NCBI GenBank assembly: GCA_016801885.1
Contig: CM028887.1
Span: forward strand, 24,475,115 to 24,539,114
Origin: Toxotes chatareus
Taxonomy: Eukaryota; Chordata; Actinopteri; Toxotidae
Reading direction: 5' to 3'
DNA length: 64,000 nucleotides
Shown here: positions 14,001 through 23,705 of the stretch, piece after piece
How positions within the stretch are numbered: position 1 is the stretch's first letter
Layout: each line of letters begins with the position of its first letter
The notes under the pieces: generated by a model
The model's database searches: none
What the model was told of the DNA's origin: nothing
Seen by the model: the letters and a program-made list of their open reading frames with translations, nothing else
Position numbers and translations under genes: made by a program

Positions 14001-14926
14001 CACTGAGCCAGCAGGCCGAGTGTGGCTAAGATGGCACTGCTCACTCGATTCCTGCTATGACTGCCAACATATGAAGAGTCTTGCTGTCTTCAGCTTCCTC
14101 CCTCCTCACTTTCTCACTCGAGTGCCATTTGACTCATCTGAGCCAGAACCTGCTGACAGGCTCAGTTCCAGGGTCAGTGTTTGCATCTCCCAGTGGTCGT
14201 CTTGTCGGGAAGGATGCAAAATGCAAAACTACACTTCCATCAGCATGAAGTCGGCTTTTACACTCTGAAGAACGTCAGACTTCTAAAACAACACAAACAC
14301 ACAGACTTGGTGACAATGTGTGATGTTTAGCTTTGCAAACTGACATAAAAGCTTATTGCTTGTGCACCCACGGTCTTTGCAGGAGGTGGGCTTTTGTGTT
14401 CCTACTGAATGCTGTGTGGTGTGTTTATTAGTTGCACAGTGATGGAGGAAGCAGTTACACTAATCTTTCATTTGACTTGCTACATGTGTCAGCAAGAGCC
14501 CTCTGAGCCCTCCGACAGATTGTGTGTGTTGTGTAGTAGGGGGATCAACACATGCTCAGTGTGTTTAACAGCTGTGTCTGTGAGAAGTTTCACTTAAAAA
14601 ATTAAATTAGCTCAGTTTAAAAACAGTAAGAGGAAAACTGCAGTTCACATACTGTGTTCAGATTACTCTCAGTAATTCAATATTTCATGCTCATATGTCT
14701 GGTATTGGGAACCTTTTGAAGCCTTTTACAGTTTTAACTGTGATAACAAGCCACCTTCTGTTTTGTTTTACTTCAGTGAGCTGACATTAGTCCAGATCAA
14801 TGTGGAATAATACAATACACAACACTGCTGTATGTCTTGTGCAAGTTTTATGGAGTGCATGTTTGTGTGTATGTGTGTTCGTGTGTATGCTCTGCAATGT
14901 AACGGATGTCTCTTCCTGTGATGTAG

Positions 14927-15033
14927 GTGCAGGTATGGTTGTGGACTGGGAGCAGGAGACAGGTCTCCTCATGACGTCTGGAGATGTCCGAGTGATCAGG
15001 ATCTGGGACACTGACAGGGAGATGAAGGTCCAG
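14927..15033 (+). CDS. rptor: RPTOR exon (AGMVVDWEQETGLL...REMKVQ)
   Basis: The acceptor is gatgtag and the donor cag|gtactt. It encodes AGMVVDWEQETGLLMTSGDV and IRIWDTDREMKVQ, a complete WD40 strand set with the WD-type dipeptide replaced by W-D-T-D. It ends in phase 0. Confidence 0.95.
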
Positions 15034-15815
15034 GTACTTAACTCACTGCACCTGTGTGTGTGTGTGTCTAATCAATGGTTGTTGTTTTTTGAATGTTTTC
15101 AGTTTCAACATTATCAGAATTAACCTCACAAAATATATAATATAAATACATAACAGTGGAATCCTTGCAAACAAAAATGTTGAATACAAATGTCAGAGAT
15201 CATTTGAAACCTCCACGTAAATGAACTGTGGTCTACAAGTGGAGCAGGATCTTGAAACTGTGTTTGGCCATAGAAGTTGATGTTGCATTTCAGAGTACAG
15301 TTAACTAGACAGAAACCATCTGTTCAGGTGGAAGTATTAGCCCAAGCCATTCTTTATAGTTATATTATCATAGTATTCATCAGAAACAATGCAAATAACT
15401 CTGGTGCTACTGAAACACAGACAAACAGATTCTGTCTGTGATCGTCTGCTTTTTAACTGCTGACATTTCAGCTTAATGTGCACAGTGTGCTCATGTAGTT
15501 GTCTGTTTTGGCAAACTAATGGAAATCTGTGGCGGAGCCAGAACCATTAGTGTGCTTTCTTCTTTTTCTTTTTTCTTTGTTTTTACACATCTAATGGTCC
15601 TTGGTGAGCTAATCATTGTCTTGATGGATGGACTTAATACAAGTAGTACAAATGGGCCAGCCTCGCCCGTGGCTGCATATTGATGCTGGGTCCAACTTCA
15701 AATGAGCCAACAGTCAACAGAGCACATGATTGATGATTTCAAAGACAGTGTTACCTTGGAAGGTTTCTTTACAAGTCTTTACAAGAAGATTTCTGTGTGT
15801 GTATGTGTCCACCAG

Positions 15816-15943
15816 GACATCCCAACAGGTGCAGACAGCTGTGTGACCAGTTTGTCCTGTGACTCTCAGCGTTCACTCATTGTTGCCGGTCTGGGTGACG
15901 GATCCGTACGCGTCTTCGACAGGAGGATGGGTCCAAATGAATG
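15816..15943 (+). CDS. rptor: RPTOR exon (DIPTGADSCVTSLSCD)
   Basis: The acceptor is tccaccag and the donor tg|gtaaaa. It encodes DIPTGADSCVTSLSCD, VAGLGDGSVRVFDRRM and GPNE, and ends in a Cys codon completed by the next exon. The GLGDGS(V/I)R(V/F)D block is the canonical end of a WD40 repeat. Confidence 0.95.
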
Positions 15944-17602
15944 GTAAAACACAAAACTGCCGTGCTCTCGGATCTGGCCTGACCTCTGACCTTATCAGTA
16001 TCGGATCGTAGAGAAGGTTGAATTTGATTCCTTCATTTACAGTTTGATTCAACTCTTTTCTACTGTCTCACCATTAATTAAACACATTCAAGAACACACA
16101 CAGCAGCTTCAGTGGGCATTAACTCCTGCAGAGTCCTGCATTATTCACTTCTCTAATCTATATTTATTATATATAGCGTGCTGTAAATCTCCCTTCGGGC
16201 TTGGCATCTCTTTTAATGGACCCTGGTGTGCCACCACCACCCCCCCAGTTGGTTAAACATTATTTTAATTTCAGTCCCAAAGGGGAAAAACAAGGCATGT
16301 AAACCATGAAGTGGCCCATAAATCTTTAAGTAAAGTTAATTTAATAGTTCCCCTCAGGCATGGAGTTACATCTTTGAGTACCTATGTTGCTCCCCCTGAG
16401 ATTAGTCCGGGACTGGTAGACAGGCACACGCAAGTCAGGTTTAACATATGATGAAGGAAACATTTTAGGATTTTGCACATTAAAGGCTGCAGTTTACAAG
16501 TTGTGTTTTTGGCTTTAACCTGTGTGTTGGGTAAAAAGAAATGTAACTAACAGTTGTTAATTGATGTTAACTCTTGTTATTTGTACTTCTTCTGCTTTTT
16601 GTTTTCATCACTGGGAGAAAAAACTAATTTTAATGTGTTTACCAAATGTTCAGAAGATCAGGTGCACTTCCTGTCTTATTATTATTATTAGGGGAGTTAT
16701 TCAGGTACATTTTAGCTCCACAGAGATGATTGGACACTTTTCATTTCAGCACTCAAGCATCTCACCTTCACCAGGAGGTTGCTAATGCTTTTTTTTTTCA
16801 GTCATGATCACATGCTGCCACCCAGTGGTTACTCCTCTGTATTACATGTTTACAGCACAGGGAGACATGCTATAGCCTTTTACACACTGCTGTTTCTTTC
16901 TCTTTTTTTTGTTTTTTTTTTTAATAACTTCCTCTCACAAATGGGAGGGAAGGGACTCAACACATTCAGACAAGTTCAAACAACAGCAGACGCTGTTCGA
17001 TTAAATTCAAAATACTACAATGATACCAGTTTTCCTGCTTTTTTGATTTATTTTTTATTTTAAAAAGCTGTTATCTGCTGTTACAATTAGAGATCAAAAG
17101 TGTAGAATTTTCTAAATATTGTTTACTTACTACGTACGTATTGTTGTCTTTTATTGTCATGTATTGTCTCTTTTCAAACCAGTTTTCTAAATATATTGTA
17201 AATGAATGTCAGTATTCATTCATACAGTGCTTTTGCAATTGTGGATATAAAAATATTGGACATAACTTAATATGGTCTTGCCAATGAAGCAGCTTCACAG
17301 CCTAAAGTTAGAAGTCCGTCAACATGTTACACTTTTGCATTATTTCACAATATCATACATAAGTGGGTAGTATTAGATGACAGGGTGGGACTGTCTTGAC
17401 TCCTTGTCTGTCTTGACTACGGTTTTATAATAGTTGTGGAACTGTTTTCTCTCCTATGTTTTCAGGCCTCTGAGCTTACTGTAGTTTTTGATTTTCACAT
17501 TCTCACAGACCCTGTATTTCCAGGCAGGTCACTGTGAAGACACACACACAGTTAAATTTAACCTTAACTGACATTTCTTCTGTCCTGCATGTGTCTCTGC
17601 AG

Positions 17603-17689
17603 TCGGGTGATGACCTACAGGGAGCACGGGGCCTGGGTGGTCAAAGCTCATCTACAGAAGGAGACAGATGGACACATTATCAGTGTCAG
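17603..17689 (+). CDS. rptor: RPTOR exon (RVMTYREHGAWVVKAHLQ)
   Basis: The acceptor is ctctgcag and the donor cag|gtgtgt. It encodes RVMTYREHGAWVVKAHLQ followed by DGHIISV, the start of a propeller blade. The preceding intron (15944-17602) shows only homopolymer runs and AT-rich unique sequence. Confidence 0.94.
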
Positions 17690-17741
17690 GTGTGTACTTT
17701 CTCTTTCTACTGAGATTTTCTTTCTGTAACTTAACTGTTGT

Positions 17742-17782
17742 TTTTTGTTTTGTTTTGTTTTGTTTTGTTTTGGTTTGGTTTG
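17742..17782. repeat. TTTTG pentanucleotide repeat
   Basis: Several tandem ttttg units, decaying into ttggtttggttt, fill part of the short intron between two RPTOR WD40 exons and end about 40 bases before the next acceptor. Confidence 0.85.
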
Positions 17783-17822
17783 GGGGTTTTTTGCCCTTAT
17801 TGACTTTGATGCTCTCCACCAG

Positions 17823-17939
17823 TGTTAACGGAGACATTCGATTCTTTGAGCCACGGACACCAGATTCTGTCAACGTGCTGCAGACGGTGAAGGGGATAAC
17901 AGCTCTGGACATCCACCCACAGGCTAATCTGTTCGCCTG
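17823..17939 (+). CDS. rptor: RPTOR exon (VNGDIRFFEPRTPDSVNVLQ)
   Basis: The acceptor is ctccaccag and the donor tg|gtgagt. It encodes NGDIRFFEPRTPDSVNVLQT and GITALDIHPQANLFA, with split codons matching both neighbours. Confidence 0.95.
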
Positions 17940-18230
17940 GTGAGTTTGTTTGTGTAGATGAAGGACCCAAGAAAAAGCTTGTCAGCTGTTTGTAATTTGA
18001 GGTCAGATCACTCCGCAGCATTCTTCCTCTTGTCTTTTCTCTACTTTGTGACCATCATCTAAATAAGTAAGAGAAAAAATAAAGTTACAGGAGATACAAT
18101 AGAGATAATACACCTGACGTCCTTGAGGTTAAAGTTCACCACAGAAGTAATCTCCAGCAGTACACACTGCATACGGTTTATGTTATGTTGAAAGCCACAA
18201 CTTACTCTTAACCTATCCTCTGCCTTCCAG

Positions 18231-18360
18231 TGGATCGATGAACCAGTTCATAGCGGTCTACAACGCTAATGGCGACGTGATCAGCAACATAAAGTATTAT
18301 GACGGCTTCATGGGACAAAGGATCGGGGCCATCAGCTGTTTAGCCTTCCATCCTAACTGG
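18231..18360 (+). CDS. rptor: RPTOR exon (NQFIAVYNANGDVISNIKYYDG)
   Basis: The acceptor is ctgccttccag and the donor tgg|gtaaac. It encodes MNQFIAVYNANGDVISNIKY, then YDGFMGQRIGAISCLAFHP. Y-D-G-F-M-G-Q-R is a Raptor signature. It ends in phase 0. Confidence 0.95.
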
Positions 18361-18554
18361 GTAAACAAACACTGACGATCACTTATCACTACAGGATTCA
18401 TGCAGTTTGATATGTGGGCCTGTAGTTATCAGACACTTCAGAATGACTATTTTGTGGAGTTTGGTAGTTTAATCTATAATAATATAATAATAAAATAATA
18501 AAAATAAAATCACGAGTAGCTCCAAATTAGCTTTATGATAAACACAGTGGAGTG

Positions 18555-18625
18555 TAAGTACAAGGAAGCAGGAAATGGAAACACTCAAGTGAGGTACCTC
18601 AAAATTACACTTAAGTACACTATTT
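18555..18625. repeat. Fragment of a dispersed teleost repeat (the 'ctcaagt...acttaagtac' type)
   Basis: The stretch ctcaagtgaggtacctcaaa...acacttaagtac resembles the end of a dispersed repeat that I recognise from many fish sequences. A longer copy lies at about 24655-25160. Family assignment is from memory and uncertain. The rest of the intron (18361-19573) has nothing else I can name. Confidence 0.4.
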
Positions 18626-19573
18626 AAAGCTGCATTCATCAGATTGTTTATTTAAACTATGGAACAAACAACCATGTGCAATGTGAGAGGGGTTCCTCCC
18701 AGTGATAAACCCACAGAGAGTGCCACCCTGACTCTGCAGAGTCCCTCTGCTCCACGGCCCCTTTAGCTCATTGTTTTGGTTTTCAAACTCATCTCTAGCC
18801 ACAGTAGGTGGCTCTTTCAGTGAATAAGCTCCGATTAAATAAATGATGTACACGATCTACTCAGGACCAAGCAGGAGATTGAAAAAAATTGGGACTGACT
18901 GGTGAAAATAGTAGAGCATTTAGCCAGAGACCAAAACAGAGCTAAAGGTAGAGTGAATATTGGACTTACAGGTATCCAGACACATGTCTCTAAATGAAAG
19001 CTAATGTTGCTCTGTGTCTTGAATGTGTAACTATACAGTTTTTGCTAAAACTCCAAATATGGCGTCTTGCACTTGTAGCCTGTGAGCGTTGGCACCTTCA
19101 TAAAGGCACAGTGTCAGTCTGTGAATTTTTAGCCCAGTTTGAACTGATCTGATGCTCTGAGAGGTTTGATAACCACAAACACACACACAGCTCTGGCTGT
19201 GTATGTCTTATTTTTAGTGGAATGAATGCAAACACACGCTGTTGTGGTTAAAGTTTGATGAACTGCCTACTTTGCTCTGGCATTTCATGTAGCAAACACA
19301 TTAGCTTCCCTTCAGCCCACTCCCACTGATGTTAGCATTAGCTAACTTTAATTTGCTCCATCAGCAGGCTTTTAAGCTTTATTAGATTCCCTCTGTGTTT
19401 GTGAAGGAAATATAACATGAATTGTTTTCTTAATAGGATGCTCTCAACATATTTTTGTCAGAGTTTTAGACTTTCCCTTCTGTTAGGTTTTTTTTGTGCG
19501 TGAACACACACATCCTGTCTCATGTGGGAAGCTGGGATTATCTAACCTGTCTTCTCTCTTTGTCTCCTTCCAG

Positions 19574-19642
19574 CCCCATTTGGCAGTAGGCAGTAATGAC
19601 TACTACATGTCCATCTACTCAGCAGAGAAGAGACTTAGATAA
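19574..19642 (+). CDS. rptor: RPTOR last coding exon and stop
   Basis: The acceptor is ccttccag. It encodes PHLAVGSNDYYMSIYSAEKR and then LR and TAA. The end corresponds to the mammalian terminus (SVEKRVR), so the protein ends normally. Confidence 0.96.
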   Translation, partial: PHLAVGSNDYYMSIYSAEKRLR

Positions 19643-20690
19643 CACACCAGCATTCATCACCCTCCCCACCCCACCACCCCCTCTCCCCCTCCCCACCTAA
19701 ACCACCACATATGACTTCTGACCCTGAGCCTTGTGCTCTGGGATGTAAATGACTTTTTTGTTGTACATATGCAATTACCACCCTGAATGTTCTAGTGATG
19801 GCTGCTGAAAAAAACTGCTACGAACGACTATATATTATTATTATTATTATTACTATCCTCATTGTTTAATCATATTCTTATTATGAAGCTAATGATTGTA
19901 GACTTGGCTGTGCAGAGGAGTGTGTATATTTAAATAGCGTATACAGAAGAAGAGAGGCTCTATTTTAAAGAAGCGGTACCCACCGATCACCAGGGCTCCT
20001 CCTTGTCGCACAGTGAGCATCACTACCTGAATGAACTGTGACCCAAAGCAGATATGGCGGGGGAGGGGCCTCCAGGAGGACAACACACACTGTTACAACA
20101 CATTCACTGATGCGGGCAACACGGACTCGCCCTCTGCCGGACCCTGGTGTGTTTATAAATTTATTTTAACAGCCGACTCTCAGCCAAAGGACACAGAGTG
20201 TCTCTACTTTGCTGCACCACCGGTGAGACATTTGTAAGGACGCACCCAGAGATGTTAGACTGTGCTCATTCTTGCCTGGCACGTCAACCAGGCACACGTG
20301 ATGAGTGTGTGTTTGTGCGTGTGTGTGTTAAAATGGATTATAGCACAGATGTGCCCCACAGTGGGTCCTCATAGCCTTGGACTTGATGCCCAAAAGAGAC
20401 ACTTGCTCCCACGCTTAGAACTCTCTGTCTTGCTTCCTTGACCCCAGCGTGCCAAACATTATCTTATTTTCCATGCAAGCCCCGTTGTTGTGGCTCAGAG
20501 GGTTGTTTTTGTTGGTTTATTTGTTTTTTTTTTTTAAATTATCGCCTGTAATAAGGGAAAACCTCCATTGCCTCTAGTATGACACCTACCCTTAAAACTA
20601 GCACGGTGAGAGGAGATCTAGATTGATAAAAACAAAGCCCCCGGTGCTACAGGGAGCCTGTGGTACCTGCCTGCCCTGCAAAGCAATAAA
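19643..20690 (+). other. rptor: RPTOR 3' UTR (at least to an AATAAA at 20685)
   Basis: C-rich sequence follows the stop codon, then unique DNA with an ATT repeat near 19831-19850. A canonical AATAAA lies at 20685-20690. The UTR could extend to a second AATAAA at 22552-22557; neither is followed by a convincing GU-rich element, so the end is uncertain. Confidence 0.5.
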
Positions 20691-23230
20691 ACCTCCGACC
20701 TGATTCAGCCTCAAGCTCTTCACCTGACATTGCTGGTAGAAATGTCAGCTATCAGCCTCGGTTTGAAGGCGACAGCAGCATAGTCTGCCGTCGATAGCTT
20801 AAGACGGTCAAAACTGGCCAGAGCCCTGACCTGCAGCGCCCCAAGGTGTCACACAATAGCAACACATACACACCCATTTCCATTCACAGCAGTGTAATTC
20901 TCCTGAGTTTCTTTTTTACGTACCTGGAGTATGTCATGGGTGTATTTTAACCCCATCGACTCCACACATCAGTGACAGGAAAGATATCAATTAAATTGAT
21001 TTTCCTGTGACTGTCTAAACCTTCTGCTGATCACTACGTTCCAAATCTGTCAGAAGGCAGTAAAAGAAGCTCAAAGCTAAAATACTTTTTTATTTTTACC
21101 TACATGAGACCAGCACCCTGGTCCCAAAAACCCATCTTTTCTTTATTTTGTCTCTTGTGTGTTGCTCGATTTTTTTTTTTCTGCCTTCTAGAAAATATAA
21201 CTAGAAGTTGACCCTGGCTGCTTGTCTAACCACATTAAAGGGCAACGTCCTTATTTTAAGCCAAGACACCCTCAGATCACGCAGCGCTGTAGATTAAGAG
21301 AACTTCTAGGTCACGTGACTCGTCACACCGAGAATCACCTGCCGCCCCACGGTCTGGACTGTTTTTCATTTGGAGGAAACCTCCTGTGAGGTTTCTTTTT
21401 TCCTCCTCTTTGAGTTTTTATTTTGATTTCATTGCCAGACTTGTTTGGTTTGGATTTTCTTGTGTGTTGCATGTTGAGGGAGGTGGCGTCACAGCTGTAC
21501 CTGCAGGTGTCTGCAGCATGATGGGTAGGTGAGGTTGGTCACATGACCTGGTGCAGTGCCACCTCCAGTGACATAAATGTCATGTGTGGTGCTGTTTGGT
21601 AAAGACCCCTCTCTTATGTAGAAGGTTTTTTTTTCTTTTTTTGTTTTTTGTGCAGTGTCACTGTCGACGTGCCTCTTCTCTGAGGCTGCAGCTTTGCATA
21701 TTTAGCTTTTTAAATCCTTTTTCTGTTTTGTAATTTTATGTTTTTAATTCTGCTGGCATTTTCTTTGCCTTGGCCTCAGTAAGGTGGCAGGAAAAAAAGA
21801 GTGGGGACAGCCTTACCTTCACACATACACCCACACTCACTGCTCTTAAATCCTTCCTGCCATGCCCCTTTCCATCGCCAACGTACCCCCGACAGATGCC
21901 CCCCCTCCTCCTTTCTTTCCTGCCACGGCCACCTCACCCCTCTGAACCAGACGTCCCGAGCTTTGCTTTTCCCCACAGAACAGAGTGGACTTGTGGACTC
22001 AATGTGAACTGGGAACACACACCATACAGTCTGTACAAGCGGCTGCAGTTGTAGTCACCACATTAGTCCCCAACCATCACTCCAGCTCAGCTGCTTCACT
22101 GGCTCGGCCAAAATATGAGCATTTTGGTGTCAGGCCTTTCCTCAGACTTACATTCATCTCTAAGTATCCTGCTTTGAGTTTTAAGATTTTAGATCTGGAG
22201 AAAAAGAAGACTTTAACAAAGTAGTAAGAAAGGAAAAATGAAAACAATCAGGTTTGTCTCTGTGACTTTAGACTGCTTTGCTGACTGTGGTTTATAAGAC
22301 AGAACATGAAATCAGTGAAATAAACCAAATACAACACCGGATCTTGTCTGGGTCAGGCATGTGCTTTTCAGTCAGCGTCCTTTATTTTGTTTGTCTTTAT
22401 CCATCAATACTGAACTGTAGAACCTTCATATTGGTCAGTTTGGCAGTTGAGATTTATTTTTTGTTTTAAAGAGTATTAGAGTTTTTAGGGCTAACTAACT
22501 TTAAAAAATATGGATTTTTAAAGATATTAAACTGATTTTTCAAGGTGTATCAATAAAGCGCTATTTCCTCAAAACCAACGACAAACTGAATCTGACCTGA
22601 TCTTCAGAGGGCTCTAATGGGAACAATCAAATATAACTCAATTAAATTATTGTTTTTAAAGTCAAAAATTCACATGCCCTCAACAACAGAATGAGCAACA
22701 GATAACACAATTAAATGAAAGTGGAAAGTTCTACACATTTGACATTTGAAATATTTTCCATATTAATATTGTTACTTATTTCATGATGTGAGATTTATTT
22801 ATTTCATATTTAACACTCTAGGGCCCCTTTTTGTTCAGCTGGAGTTCATTTTATTATATATCATATTGAATCACGTCATTAACCAACCACTGAGGTTAAA
22901 GTTGTCTGTGCTCAGTGGTTCATCAAGGGCCCACCTATGTAAGTCATGATGGAAAGTATGAGCACCAGTGAAAGTAGTTCCACCTACACGTGTTGTCAGA
23001 GGCTCAGATTTATGTCAGTGAAAGGAGCTGAACTAAAACATTATCTTCACTTCAGGAAATGAGCTTTGCTACACAAAGAACATTGCCCCTCTCTTGTTCT
23101 TTACCTGCTCAGCCCTGCCAGCCGAGATCAGAGGTCAAAGACCTGACTACTGCAATCCAAGCAGTACAATATTATTGTGACTACCATTTCACACAAAAAC
23201 GCACACACACACACATATATGGAGAGCAGA
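20691..23230. other. RPTOR-PECAM1 intergenic DNA or extended 3' UTR
   Basis: No gene recognised. It contains poly-T runs (about 21171-21180 and 21627-21645), a C-rich block near 21890-21960 and a second possible poly(A) signal at 22552. Open frames here are short and composition-driven. Confidence 0.5.
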
Positions 23231-23280
23231 GGAGAACATTCCACAACAGCAAAGAGCTGGGCGGCATGAACATCCTGAGG

Positions 23281-23300
23281 AAACAACACTCACTTCCTGT
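23281..23300. promoter_or_regulatory. FOX:ETS-like composite site upstream of PECAM1
   Basis: aaacaacact followed by cacttcctgt places a forkhead-type core (AAACAACA) four bases from an ETS core (CTTCCTG), about 218 bp before the PECAM1 start codon. Paired FOX and ETS sites are a known feature of endothelial enhancers and promoters. The spacing here is looser than the classic overlapping motif, so this is suggestive only. Confidence 0.35.
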
Positions 23301-23517
23301 CGAATTAAGCCAAGCGACGGCTGTTCGGGGTGATAACCGCCACCGCTGCCTGATCGCGCAGTGGCTGAGGTAGAGCACCAAGTTAGTGTCCTTTCCCACC
23401 CACCAGATCTAGATCTGCCCCTCCCCACACGCCACACCACCTTTCATCCAGCCTCCTCACAAATCAGTTAACCTGCAAATCCAGCAGCGCTGGGAGCCTC
23501 AGTGTTCCTCGGACAGG

Positions 23518-23560
23518 ATGGGCCTCCTACTACTGCTCACCTCCTCGCTCCTGTCTAGCT
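23518..23560 (+). CDS. pecam1: PECAM1 exon 1, signal peptide
   Basis: ATG at 23518 gives MGLLLLLTSSLLSS, a short n-region followed by a leucine-rich hydrophobic core typical of a signal peptide. The donor t|gtaaga leaves phase 1, the same phase used by all downstream Ig exons. I chose this ATG because it is the only one leading straight into a hydrophobic core and a good donor. Confidence 0.8.
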
Positions 23561-23669
23561 GTAAGACTCCTGACCTTTTATGTTCTTCTGCTGGAACTCT
23601 GTGGATTTCTCATTTTTGGGACATTAGTAGATTTATCTCTAATCTGGTGCTTTCTTATCTTCTTCCAAG

Positions 23670-23705
23670 ACTTCCATCCAGGGAGAGCAGTGGACATGAA
23701 GCAGT
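23670..23705 (+). CDS. pecam1: PECAM1 small exon 2 (end of signal peptide / mature N-terminus)
   Basis: The pyrimidine-rich ttcttatcttcttccaag precedes 36 bases ending before gtaagt. The exon keeps phase 1 and encodes about YFHPGRAVDMKQ. An alternative acceptor 12 bases downstream (start 23682) would also keep frame. Mammalian PECAM1 has a similarly tiny second exon (27 nt as I recall), which supports its existence. The exact 5' border is uncertain. Confidence 0.55.

Larger units (their letters stand above)
4258..14926 (+). other. rptor: RPTOR 10.7-kb intron
   Basis: A long intron between two conserved WD40 exons. Apart from the cassette exon at 7959-8006, I see only AC repeats (6769-6797 and about 7085-7102), homopolymer runs and unique-looking AT-rich DNA. 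No open frame in it resembles a known protein. Confidence 0.8.
1..19642 (+). other. rptor: RPTOR (Raptor) gene, 3' portion: nine WD40-encoding exons
   Basis: Raptor is the substrate-recruiting scaffold of mTORC1, acting in the cytosol and on lysosomes. Coding exons run 2708-2822, 2977-3101, 4156-4257, 14927-15033, 15816-15943, 17603-17689, 17823-17939, 18231-18360 and 19574-19642, all with GT-AG borders and matching phases. Together they give about 325 residues, equivalent to roughly residues 1010-1335 of the 1335-residue human protein. This is the C-terminal WD40 beta-propeller, with recognisable blocks FWDWEKGE, LLTATDDGAIRIWKNF, RIWDTDREMKVQ and YYDGFMGQR. The N-terminal RNC/caspase-like domain and the HEAT repeats lie left of the window. 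Identity is secure because the reading is nearly collinear with the vertebrate protein. The stop codon at 19640-19642 is at the family's usual position. Confidence 0.96.

Noticed and set aside
21770..22054. Overlapping open frames on both strands near 21.8-22.0 kb
   Set aside because: Frames on both strands are open because of C/T-rich sequence low in stop codons; no similarity to known proteins.
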